10,468 bases of DNA from AEGEAN-183 sp964614345 (GTDB taxonomy: Bacteria; Pseudomonadota; Gammaproteobacteria; Magnimaribacterales; Magnimaribacteraceae). Each line of letters begins with the position of its first letter. The first letter of the stretch is position 1. A program made the position numbers and the translations under genes. The notes beneath the pieces are model-generated. The model ran no database searches. It saw nothing but the letters and a program-made list of their open reading frames with translations, and was not told the origin of the DNA. Positions 1-7,200 of this stretch are shown one piece after another. Where the stretch lies: positions 1 through 10,468 of the forward strand of contig CAZTLP010000036.1 in NCBI GenBank assembly GCA_964614345.1. The letters run 5' to 3'.

Positions 1-55
1 GGGCTTCTTCTGGATGGGTTTCTTCTGGTTGGGCTTCTTCTGGATGGGTTTCTTC
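1..55 (-). repeat. 15-bp tandem repeat encoding an EE[T/A][H/Q]P tail on L3
   Basis: On the minus strand, in the rplC frame, a 15-bp unit recurs about 3.7 times up to the window edge and encodes EETHPEEAQPEETHPEEA. Alternate units match best, giving a 30-bp higher-order period: plus-strand bases 1-25 are identical to 31-55. Because the unit is a multiple of three, changes in copy number would keep the frame. The array may continue beyond position 1. It lies after the conserved end of the L3 fold, so it probably encodes a flexible acidic tail. Its function is unknown. Confidence 0.9.
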
Positions 56-709
56 GATTGGGAATTCTATTCTTTCACCCCTTGAAGGTCTCAGTATCAC
101 CCGAGAACCAGTTGCACCTGGAATAGAACCTTGAATAAGTATCAAGCTATTCTCTATGTCCACAGACACAATCTTTAAATTCTGAATAGTTACTTTTTCG
201 GATCCCATATGACCTGACATCTTTTTTCCTTTCCAAACTCTACCCGGAGTTTGACACTGTCCTATAGATCCTGGCGCTCTATGAGATAGGGAATTACCAT
301 GTGTCGCATCTTGCATTTTGAAATTCCATCTTTTAACTGTGCCCGCAAAACCTTTCCCTTTTGATACGCCTGAAACATCCACAACTTGTCCTTCTTGAAA
401 TAACTCTATTGGGATAGCTTTTCCAACCTCTAATTTCTCTATTTCATCATTTTCAATGCGGAATTCCCATAAGCCCTCTCCAGGAAGTACAGAGGATTTT
501 TTGAAATGTCCTAAAGCTGATTTATTTAGGTGTTTTTCTTTTTTTTGACCTGTAGTTACCTGCACAGAGTTATACCCGTCTTTTTCTAGGGTTTTTATTT
601 GAATAACCGTATTAGTATCAAAACTAACCACAGTTACAGGTAAAGACCCCCCTTCTTCTGTAAAGAAACGTGTCATTCCTTGTTTTTTACCTATTAAACC
701 TAAAGACAT
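1..709 (-). CDS. rplC: 50S ribosomal protein L3, 3' end cut off by the window edge
   Basis: L3 binds 23S rRNA early in large-subunit assembly and sends a long loop towards the peptidyl-transferase centre. My translation from the ATG at 709 gives 236 codons in the window without a stop. It opens with MSLGLIGKKQGMTRFFTEEG and holds the family signature around residues 118-160, including FAGTVKRWNF and HGNSLSHRAPGSIG. Gln153, in IGQCQTPG, corresponds to E. coli Gln150, which PrmB methylates. The conserved fold ends near PGATGSRVILRPS (about residue 209), where the 209-residue E. coli protein also stops. This one continues for at least 27 more residues into an acidic, proline-rich repeat, so it is longer than usual. 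The start lies 2 nt after the rpsJ stop, with GAGG 7 nt upstream, so the two genes are translated from one message. Identity is certain; the true C terminus is not visible. Confidence 0.97.
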   Translation of the reverse strand, partial: MSLGLIGKKQGMTRFFTEEGGSLPVTVVSFDTNTVIQIKTLEKDGYNSVQVTTGQKKEKHLNKSALGHFKKSSVLPGEGLWEFRIENDEIEKLEVGKAIPIELFQEGQVVDVSGVSKGKGFAGTVKRWNFKMQDATHGNSLSHRAPGSIGQCQTPGRVWKGKKMSGHMGSEKVTIQNLKIVSVDIENSLILIQGSIPGATGSRVILRPSRGERIEFPIEETHPEEAQPEETHPEEA

Positions 710-711
710 AA

Positions 712-1029
712 TTAAACCTCATCCAGACTAATCTGTACTAGCACCCCAGCGGAGAGTTCCAATTTAGTTAATGCATCTAAGGTTTTCTCCGATGGTTCCA
801 CGATATCTAGTGTTCTTTTATGAGTTCTTATTTCGTATTGGTCGCGGGCGTCTTTATCTTTATGAGGGGAAATTAGGATGGTGGTTTTATGTTTTTTTAC
901 TGGCAAAGGGATTGGTCCCTTAACCTTTGCTCCTGTTCGTTTTACCGTCTCTACGATTTCTTTCGCAGACTTATCTATGAGCTTATGATCAAAAGCTTTT
1001 AACCTAATTCTTATGCTTTGGTTTTGCAC
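712..1029 (-). CDS. rpsJ: 30S ribosomal protein S10 (NusE)
   Basis: S10 sits in the head of the 30S subunit. In E. coli it also acts as NusE, pairing with NusB on boxA RNA in antitermination and linking RNA polymerase to the lead ribosome through NusG. The 105-residue product matches the family's usual length (103 in E. coli) and nearly repeats the E. coli sequence: IRIRLKAFDHKLID at the N terminus, GPIPLP at about 38-43, ISPHKDKDARDQYEIRTHKR at about 53-72, and DIVEPSEKTLDAL after it. The start codon is GTG at 1027-1029. It is the only sensible start, because it gives the conserved MQNQ and an in-frame TGA lies six codons upstream with no ATG between. The stop is TAA. This is the first gene of the S10 operon and has its own promoter and a structured leader. 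The sequence before GTG (GGGAACGGGGTT) is G-rich but is not a clean Shine-Dalgarno site. Confidence 0.98.
   Translation of the reverse strand: MQNQSIRIRLKAFDHKLIDKSAKEIVETVKRTGAKVKGPIPLPVKKHKTTILISPHKDKDARDQYEIRTHKRTLDIVEPSEKTLDALTKLELSAGVLVQISLDEV
717..720 (-). promoter_or_regulatory. Ribosome binding site of rplC
   Basis: GAGG lies 7 nt before the rplC ATG and inside the last codons of rpsJ (GAT GAG GTT TAA). It supports the chosen L3 start. It also means that ribosomes ending S10 synthesis pass directly over the L3 initiation site, which suggests coupled translation. Confidence 0.8.
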
Positions 1030-1059
1030 AACCCCGTTCCCACTTCAGTTAAGAAGAGT

Positions 1060-1092
1060 AAAAAAATTTTGCCCATAAAAAGTGACAAAATT
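1060..1092 (-). promoter_or_regulatory. Second terminator-like hairpin in the S10 leader
   Basis: Read on the minus strand, AATTTTG pairs with CAAAATT over 7 bp. One G-T wobble and one C-G pair extend the stem to 9 bp around a loop of about 10 nt, and five T residues follow. The stem is mostly A-T and could occur by chance in DNA this AT-rich. It is reported because it directly follows a better hairpin in a ribosomal-protein leader and stands about 30 nt before the rpsJ start. Confidence 0.35.
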
Positions 1093-1098
1093 GCTATT

Positions 1099-1137
1099 AA
1101 AAAAGGCTCAAATCAACAAAAACTCAAGATTAGAGCC
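1099..1137 (-). promoter_or_regulatory. Attenuator-like hairpin in the S10 operon leader
   Basis: On the minus strand, GGCTCTAATC (1137-1128) pairs with GATTTGAGCC (1114-1105), giving 9 base pairs and one T-T mismatch around a 13-nt loop. Six T residues follow (1104-1099). This is the form of an intrinsic terminator, yet it lies about 15 nt after the predicted transcription start and well before an essential operon. In E. coli, protein L4 represses the S10 operon partly by promoting termination at a leader hairpin, so a regulated attenuator is the natural reading. That L4 acts here is inference; a simple pause hairpin is also possible. Confidence 0.5.
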
Positions 1138-1159
1138 CAACCATCAAAAAAGAGCGCAA

Positions 1160-1188
1160 ATTCTAGATTTGTGGCGCCTAAGTGTCAA
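1160..1188 (-). promoter_or_regulatory. Sigma-70-type promoter of the S10 operon (rpsJ)
   Basis: The -35 hexamer TTGACA (1188-1183) and the -10 hexamer TAGAAT (1165-1160) are separated by exactly 17 bp. The -35 is perfect and the -10 differs from TATAAT at one position. Transcription should start near 1151-1154, giving a leader of about 124 nt. The discriminator reads TTGCGC, and such GC-rich discriminators are typical of promoters inhibited by ppGpp and DksA. The -35 lies 12 bp beyond the fusA terminator, so the S10 operon is separately driven. Confidence 0.85.
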
Positions 1189-1200
1189 CACAAATATGTA

Positions 1201-1228
1201 AAAAAACCCTTTATTAAAAGGGTTTTTT
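1201..1228. terminator. Symmetric, probably bidirectional terminator after fusA
   Basis: Two perfectly complementary 12-base arms (1201-1212 and 1217-1228) flank a 4-base loop. The core is CCCTTT/AAAGGG, bordered by an A-run on one side and a T-run on the other, so on either strand the hairpin is followed by at least six T residues. It begins 16 bp after the fusA stop and precedes the rpsJ promoter. It should therefore end the str transcript; whether plus-strand transcription ever reaches it is unknown, since no plus-strand gene lies nearby. Confidence 0.88.
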
Positions 1229-1244
1229 AGATTAACCAATGTGG

Positions 1245-3344
1245 CTATTCGTTCTTATTAATAACCGCTTCAGCAACATTAGGTGGTACTTCTGCATATT
1301 TTAGCGGCTCCATAGTAAAAGTTGCCCTTCCTTGTGTTGCCGAGCGAAGATCAGTTGCATAGCCAAACATTTCGGCTAGGGGTACCTCTCCAGAAATAAC
1401 CTTGCCAGAAGGACTGTCATCCATGCCTCCCACAACTCCCCTTCGTCTATTTAAATCTCCAACCACATCCCCCATATACTCTTCAGGAGTTACTACCTCT
1501 AAGCTCATAATAGGCTCCAATAAAACTGGATTTGCTTTCAAGGCTCCGTCCTTAAAAGCCATTGAGCCCGCTACCTTAAAAGCTATCTCACTAGAATCTA
1601 CATCATGAAACGATCCGTCATAAAGGGTAACTTTAACTTTAACTAAAGGGTAACCGGCTATTACACCTGCTTCCATTTGTTCTTTACATCCTTTATCTAC
1701 CGCAGGAATGAATTCTCTTGGAATAGCACCTCCTACAATCTCATTAACAAATTCATAATTTTCTTCTTCTGAATCTAGAGGCTCCATTTTTATATAAACA
1801 TGCCCATATTGACCTCTTCCACCTGATTGCCTAACAAATTTAGCTTCCTGTTCTACTAACTTTCTTATTGTTTCTCTGTAAGCAACTTGAGGTTTACCCA
1901 TATTAGCTTCGACACTAAATTCTCTTCTCATTCTATCTACTAGAACATCAAGGTGAAGTTCTCCCATTCCGGAAATAATGGTTTGGCCTGACTCTTCATC
2001 TGTTCTCATCTTAAAAGATGGATCTTCCTGAGCTAGCCTTCCTAAAGCTATACCCATTTTTTCTTGATCCTCTTTAGTTTTTGGCTCAACTGCTACAGAA
2101 ATTACAGGTTCCGGAAAATTCATTTCTTCTAAAACTATTTTATTTTTTTCATCACAAAGAGTTTCTCCTGTAACAGCCTGTTTTAAGCCTATAACCGCAC
2201 AAATATCTCCAGCTCTAACTTCATCTATTTCCTTACGATTGTTTGAATGCATTTGGAGCATTCTCCCTATTCTTTCTTTCTTCCCTTTCATAGGTAGAAA
2301 AACTGAATCACCTGAATTTAAAGTTCCAGAATAGACTCTTACAAATGTTAGTGACCCAACATAAGGGTCTGTTGCAATCTTAAAGGCTAGTCCAGAAAAA
2401 GGTTCGTTATCATCTGCTTTTCTACTTCCTTCAGTTCCCTTATCATCTAATAGACCTGTAACTGGTCTTACTTGATTTGGTGCAGGAAGAAAGTCTATAA
2501 CTGCATCTAATACTGTCTGGACACCTTTGTTTTTAAAAGCAGACCCACATAAAGTTACAACAATTTCTGAAGATAAAGTTCTTTCTCTAAGACCTGCTTT
2601 AATATCTTCTGCTGATAAATCTCCCTCTTCTAAATACTTGTCCATAAGACTTTCATTTGCCTCAGCTGCCGTCTCTAACATATTCTCACGCCATACATTT
2701 GCTTCAGAGGCGAGTTCTTCTGGTATATCTTCTAAAGTAAATGTAGTTCCCATATCTTCTTCGCTCCAATAAATGGCCTTCATATTTATCAAGTCTATTA
2801 CTCCTTGAAAATCATCTTCAGCACCTATAGGCAGTTGAATGGGAACAGGATTAGCTCCCAGTCTTGTTCGCATTTGATCTACTACATTTAGAAAGTTCGC
2901 TCCTGCTCGATCCATTTTATTCACAAAGGCTAACCTTGGAACTTCATAACGGTTAGCTTGTCTCCAAACTGTTTCAGATTGAGGTTCTACCCCAGAACTA
3001 GCACAAAAGACCACAATAGCACCGTCTAGCACCCTAAGAGATCTCTCTACCTCAATAGTAAAGTCAACGTGACCAGGGGTATCAATTATATTTATTCTGT
3101 GTTCTGGGTATTGTTGACTAGTTCCTTTCCAAAAACAGGTTGTAGCCGCAGAGGTAATAGTAATTCCCCTTTCCTGTTCTTGTTCCATCCAGTCCATTAC
3201 TGCAGCGCCATCATGTACCTCACCGATTTTATGAGATATGCCAGTATAGAAAAGGACCCTTTCTGTTGTTGTGGTCTTTCCAGCATCTACATGAGCGCAA
3301 ATTCCAATATTTCTGTACAGTTCTAAAGCAGTAGATCTAGCCAT
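1245..3344 (-). CDS. fusA: Translation elongation factor G
   Basis: EF-G is the cytosolic GTPase that moves tRNAs and mRNA through the ribosome after peptide-bond formation and, with RRF, splits post-termination ribosomes. The 699-residue product is close to E. coli length (704). Visible GTPase motifs are AHVDAGKT (G1, 17-24), RGITITSA (G2, 59-66), DTPGH (G3, 88-92, with the catalytic His92), NKMD (G4, 142-145) and GSAF (G5, 267-270). Domain III contains GMGELHLD (459-466). Domain IV contains SGGRGQYGH (507-515) and the tip loop SFHDVDSSE (578-586) that enters the decoding site. This is the canonical EF-G1 type. It lies 21 nt after rpsG and ends in TAG. A weak TAAG sits 4 nt before ATG and there is no GGAG-type site. 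In E. coli tufA follows; here a terminator does. Confidence 0.99.
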   Translation of the reverse strand: MARSTALELYRNIGICAHVDAGKTTTTERVLFYTGISHKIGEVHDGAAVMDWMEQEQERGITITSAATTCFWKGTSQQYPEHRINIIDTPGHVDFTIEVERSLRVLDGAIVVFCASSGVEPQSETVWRQANRYEVPRLAFVNKMDRAGANFLNVVDQMRTRLGANPVPIQLPIGAEDDFQGVIDLINMKAIYWSEEDMGTTFTLEDIPEELASEANVWRENMLETAAEANESLMDKYLEEGDLSAEDIKAGLRERTLSSEIVVTLCGSAFKNKGVQTVLDAVIDFLPAPNQVRPVTGLLDDKGTEGSRKADDNEPFSGLAFKIATDPYVGSLTFVRVYSGTLNSGDSVFLPMKGKKERIGRMLQMHSNNRKEIDEVRAGDICAVIGLKQAVTGETLCDEKNKIVLEEMNFPEPVISVAVEPKTKEDQEKMGIALGRLAQEDPSFKMRTDEESGQTIISGMGELHLDVLVDRMRREFSVEANMGKPQVAYRETIRKLVEQEAKFVRQSGGRGQYGHVYIKMEPLDSEEENYEFVNEIVGGAIPREFIPAVDKGCKEQMEAGVIAGYPLVKVKVTLYDGSFHDVDSSEIAFKVAGSMAFKDGALKANPVLLEPIMSLEVVTPEEYMGDVVGDLNRRRGVVGGMDDSPSGKVISGEVPLAEMFGYATDLRSATQGRATFTMEPLKYAEVPPNVAEAVINKNE

Positions 3345-3365
3345 TTTTCTTATGTTTTTTTGTAG

Positions 3366-3836
3366 TTAAAATCTAAAATGTGAGAATGCTCTATTGGCTT
3401 CAGCCATACGATGGGTATCCTCTTTCTTCTTGATGGCTTCACCCTTGCCTTCTGAAGCATCAAGCAACTCATTGGCTAATCTTAGAGTCATGGTTTTTTC
3501 TGATCTTGATCTTGCACTGTTAACTAGCCAGCGCATGGCTAAAGCCAGACGCCTAGTGGGTCTAACTTCTAAAGGAACTTGATAAGTTGCACCGCCAACT
3601 CTCCTAGCCTTAACTTCAACAACCGGACCAACTTCTTCAAGAGCTTTTTCAAAAACTTCTACAGGCTCTTTCTTAGATTTGGCCTCAATTTCGTTTAAAG
3701 CCCCATATACAATACCCTCAGCTAGAGACTTCTTACCACTTTTCATAATTTGGTTCATGAATTTAGCAACCTTCAGATTTCCATATTTTGGATCAGGAAG
3801 TATTTTTCTTTTTGGAGCTGCTTTTCTTCTAGACAT
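3366..3836 (-). CDS. rpsG: 30S ribosomal protein S7
   Basis: S7 is the primary 16S rRNA binder that starts assembly of the 30S head, and it contacts mRNA and tRNA at the E site. The product has 156 residues, the common family length (E. coli K-12 has a longer C-terminal extension). Recognisable segments are the basic N terminus MSRRKAAPKRKILPDPKYG, the central RRVGGATYQVPLEVRP, then AMRWLVNSARSR, and the C-terminal EDTHRMAEANRAFSHFRF. It starts at ATG 3836, 8 nt after the rpsL TAG stop, and ends in TAA. No Shine-Dalgarno sequence of the GGAG type precedes it (only AAAAGA), so initiation probably relies on coupling to rpsL. The E. coli S7 autoregulatory site lies in a long rpsL-rpsG spacer, and there is no such spacer here. 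Confidence 0.99.
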   Translation of the reverse strand: MSRRKAAPKRKILPDPKYGNLKVAKFMNQIMKSGKKSLAEGIVYGALNEIEAKSKKEPVEVFEKALEEVGPVVEVKARRVGGATYQVPLEVRPTRRLALAMRWLVNSARSRSEKTMTLRLANELLDASEGKGEAIKKKEDTHRMAEANRAFSHFRF

Positions 3837-3844
3837 TCTTTTAT

Positions 3845-4216
3845 CTATTTAGGCTTCTTAGCACCATATTTGGATCTTCTTTGTTTTCTATCATCTACGC
3901 CCGCTGTGTCTAAAGTTCCTCTTACCGTGTGATATCTAACTCCAGGCAAGTCTTTTACTCTTCCTCCCCGGATGAGAACTACAGAGTGCTCTTGAAGATT
4001 ATGCCCCTCTCCACCTATGTAAGAAATTACTTCAAAACCAGAAGTTAACCTGACCTTACAAACTTTTCTTAAAGCTGAGTTAGGTTTTTTGGGTGTAGTT
4101 GTATAGACCCTAGTACAAACACCCCTTTTTTGAGGAGATCCTTTTAAAGCAGGAACATCTGTCTTTAATTTTTTTCTTTTCCTAGGCTTTCTTATAAGTT
4201 GATTTACAGTAGACAT
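3845..4216 (-). CDS. rpsL: 30S ribosomal protein S12
   Basis: S12 lies at the decoding centre of the 30S subunit and governs translational accuracy. The 123-residue product has the full family signature, with QKRGVCTRVYTTTPKKPNSA at about 29-48 and GGEGHNLQEHS, then LIRGGRVKDLPGVRYHTVRG at about 81-100. Lys43 and Lys88, whose substitution gives streptomycin resistance in E. coli, are both the wild-type lysine, so a streptomycin-sensitive S12 is predicted. Asp89 corresponds to the residue that RimO methylthiolates in E. coli. The gene is the first of the str unit and has its own promoter 30-58 bp upstream. Its ATG at 4216 is preceded by TAAG and six A residues rather than a canonical ribosome binding site. 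The stop is TAG. Confidence 0.99.
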   Translation of the reverse strand: MSTVNQLIRKPRKRKKLKTDVPALKGSPQKRGVCTRVYTTTPKKPNSALRKVCKVRLTSGFEVISYIGGEGHNLQEHSVVLIRGGRVKDLPGVRYHTVRGTLDTAGVDDRKQRRSKYGAKKPK

Positions 4217-4245
4217 TTTTTTCTTATCAGAATTTAAGGTCGCGC

Positions 4246-4274
4246 ATTTTAAGTATAGCTATAAGTTGCGTCAA
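4246..4274 (-). promoter_or_regulatory. Sigma-70-type promoter of the str unit (rpsL-rpsG-fusA)
   Basis: On the minus strand, TTGACG (4274-4269) and TAAAAT (4251-4246) are separated by exactly 17 bp. The discriminator that follows is GCGCGACC, strongly GC-rich in AT-rich surroundings, as in ppGpp/DksA-inhibited ribosomal promoters. Transcription should start near 4238-4240, giving a leader of only about 23 nt. The -35 lies 4 bp after the rpoC stop codon, so the promoter fills almost the whole 62-bp rpoC-rpsL gap. No terminator for rpoC is visible there, so read-through from rpoBC probably adds to str expression. Confidence 0.8.
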
Positions 4275-4278
4275 TCAA

Positions 4279-7200
4279 TTACTCAATTTCTTCTTCGCTC
4301 AATGCCTGACTTAGAGCTTCTTCAAGATCAATACTCTCAACTTCTTCTTCTACTTTTTCCTCTTTCATCATAGCGAGGCCAGTACCAGCAGGAATTAATC
4401 TACCTACCACTACATTTTCTTTTAAACCCCTTAGGTTATCTCTTCTGCCTGTAGTCGCTGCTTCAGTTAGAACCCTAGTTGTTTCTTGGAAAGATGCAGC
4501 GGAAACAAAAGAATCTGTAGCAAGAGAAGCTTTCGTTATACCAAGTAATAATCTTTTATATTTGATTTCTGCTTTCTTGTTTTTGGCTAGCTCTTCATTA
4601 GTTTCCCTAACTTTAGAAAGCTCAGCTTGCTCCCCAAAAATAAAATCTGAATCTCCTGGATCTATTACCTCTACCTTTCTTAGCATTTGTCTTAATATCA
4701 CTTCAATATGTTTCTCATTGATAGTTACTCCTTGAAGTCTGTAAACTTCTTGAATACCACTAACGACATACTCTGTAAGTTCTTCCAAGCTTCTTAGTTC
4801 CAAAATATCATGCGGGCTTAAAGGTCCATCTGAAACTATATCTCCCTTTTCTATCTTTTCACCTTCAAACACATTTATATGCCTAGTTTTAGGGATAAGA
4901 TTTGCTAATTCCTCTCCAGATTCATTGGTAATAATCAATCTTTCTTTACCTTTTGTAGGTTTGCCCCATGAAACCACTCCGCTAGCTTGAGCTAGGATGG
5001 CAGCTTCTTTGGGTTTTCTTGCTTCAAATAAATCAGCAACTCTTGGAAGGCCTCCTGTAATATCTTTGGTTTTTGCAGACTCTTGGGAAATCCTAGCCAA
5101 TACGCTCCCTAATTCAATATCTTGACCATCTTTAAGCTGAATAAATGCATTGCCGGGAAGAGTATAAATAGCAGGTACTTCTGAATCAGGAATGTTCTTT
5201 TCTTTACCTCTAGAATCAACTATATGTACAGCTGGTTTCTTTTCTTGAGCCTCCCCTTTAGACCTTTCAGTTATGTCTATAATTTCAATATTAGAGAGAC
5301 CTGTAAGTTCATCGGTTTTAAGTCTTGCGGTTATCCCATCGTCTATGTCGACAAACTTTGCTTTACCACCAACTTCTGCAACTATAGGTCTGGTTAAAGG
5401 ATCCCATTTAGCTAAGATATCTCCTTGTTTAATTTTAGAACCCGTTTTGAAATTTAGAGTTGTTCCATAAGGTATCTTGTGCCTTTCAATTACTCTTCCA
5501 TCCTTATCTTCTACTTTCAATTCTGAAGATTGAGCTAAAGCGATGAAGGTATTATCTTTTCTTTTAATAGTTCTACATTCATAGACAATTTTTCCGTCTA
5601 TTCCTGCCTCAACATTATCTTCAGCAGAAGTTCCTGAAGCCGCACCCCCTATATGAAAAGTCCTCATTGTTAATTGAGTTCCTGGTTCACCTATAGATTG
5701 CGCTGCAACTATTCCTACAGCTTCCCCAATATTTGAATCATGACCTCTTCCTAGGTCCCTCCCGTAGCATTTAGTACAAACTCCATAAAAAGTTTCACAA
5801 TGAATAGCTGACCTTACTTTTACTTCGTAGACTCCTAGTTCATCAAATTTGTCTATTAAATCTTCATCGATGATAATTCCTGCTTTTATTAACACATCTT
5901 TTTTATTAGTTCCTAAAACGTCTTCAGCAACTGTTCTACCTAAAACACGATCTCCTAATGCGACTATTACTTCTCCTCCATCGATAATAGGTCTCATAAT
6001 TACACCATTAGATGTACCGCAATCCTCTTCACTTAGAACTAAGTCTTGTGCCACATCAACTAGCCTTCTAGTTAAATACCCAGAATTTGCTGTTTTAAGA
6101 GCAGTATCCGCTAAGCCCTTACGAGCACCGTGGGTTGAAATAAAATACTGTTGTGCTGTGAGGCCTTCTCTAAAATTAGCTGTAATAGGAGTCTCAATTA
6201 TTGAACCATCAGGTTTAGCCATTAAACCTCTCATGCCAGCTAACTGTCTTATCTGCGCAGGTGAACCTCTAGCTCCTGAATCAGCAAACATAAAAACTGA
6301 ATTGAATGAATCGCTACTCACAAGATTTCCTTCTGAATCAGTTAACTCTTCAGTAGAAATATTATCCATCATAGATTTTGCAATCATCTCGTTTGCCCTA
6401 GACCAAATGTCTATAACTTTATTGTATTTTTCACCCTTAGTAACAAGACCAGAGGCAAATTGCGATTCTATATCTTTCACTTCTTTTTCAGCTTCATTAA
6501 CGTACCGATCCTTTTCTTCAGGTATCACGAAGTCATCTACACATAAAGATGCACCAGATTTGGTTGAGAACTGATAACCTAAGTACATAAGCCTGTCTGC
6601 AAAAATTACTGTCTTTTTTAGACCAGACTTTCTATAACAAGCATCAATTAAACTCGAGATTGCTTTACTGTCGAGAGTGGTATTGACAAGACTAAACGGC
6701 ATGCCTTCAGGCAATAGTTCATACAATAGAGTTCTACCTAGAGTAGTTTCTACTATTTCTGTGTCCTCATCAGATATTTTATTTGGTCTTAATCTAACCT
6801 TTATTTTTGCATGGAGATCCACTGCATTTAGTTGAAAAGCTCTATTTGCTTCTTCAGGCGAAGATAAAACCTGACCTTCCCCTTTTGCATTTATTTTTTC
6901 TCTAGTCATGTAATAGATACCTAAAACCACATCCTGTGAAGGATCTATTATTGGCTTCCCATTTGCTGGCGAAAGAATATTATTTGTAGCCATCATTAAT
7001 GCCCTGCATTCAAGCTGCGCTTCGAGTGTTAAGGGAACGTGAACTGCCATTTGATCGCCATCAAAATCTGCGTTATAAGCTTTACAAACTAAGGGGTGTA
7101 GTTGAATTGCCTTACCTTCAACTAAAACAGGTTCAAAGGCTTGAATTCCTAGTCTATGTAAGGTTGGTGCTCTATTTAGCAATACCGGGTGCTCTCTAAT

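Noticed and set aside
1018..1230. A 70-codon lysine-rich plus-strand open frame spanning the fusA-rpsJ gap.
   Set aside because: It begins with TTG, runs through the S10 leader and promoter and ends inside the terminator hairpin. Its lysine-rich composition is just the A-runs read forward, and it has no ribosome binding site or recognisable domain.
4251..4266. A TATAGCTATA palindrome in the rpoC-rpsL gap, considered as an operator or terminator.
   Set aside because: It lies in the spacer of the str promoter, the arms are only 5 bp, and no T-run follows on the coding strand. A 10-bp AT-rich palindrome is easily expected by chance.
5849..6574. A 241-codon open frame antisense to the middle of rpoC.
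   Set aside because: It is the longest shadow frame, but it lies opposite one of the most conserved parts of beta-prime (trigger-loop-adjacent to bridge-helix region). Its Ser/Pro/Ile-rich composition is what the reverse reading of that AT-rich coding strand gives. There is no promoter, ribosome binding site or known fold.
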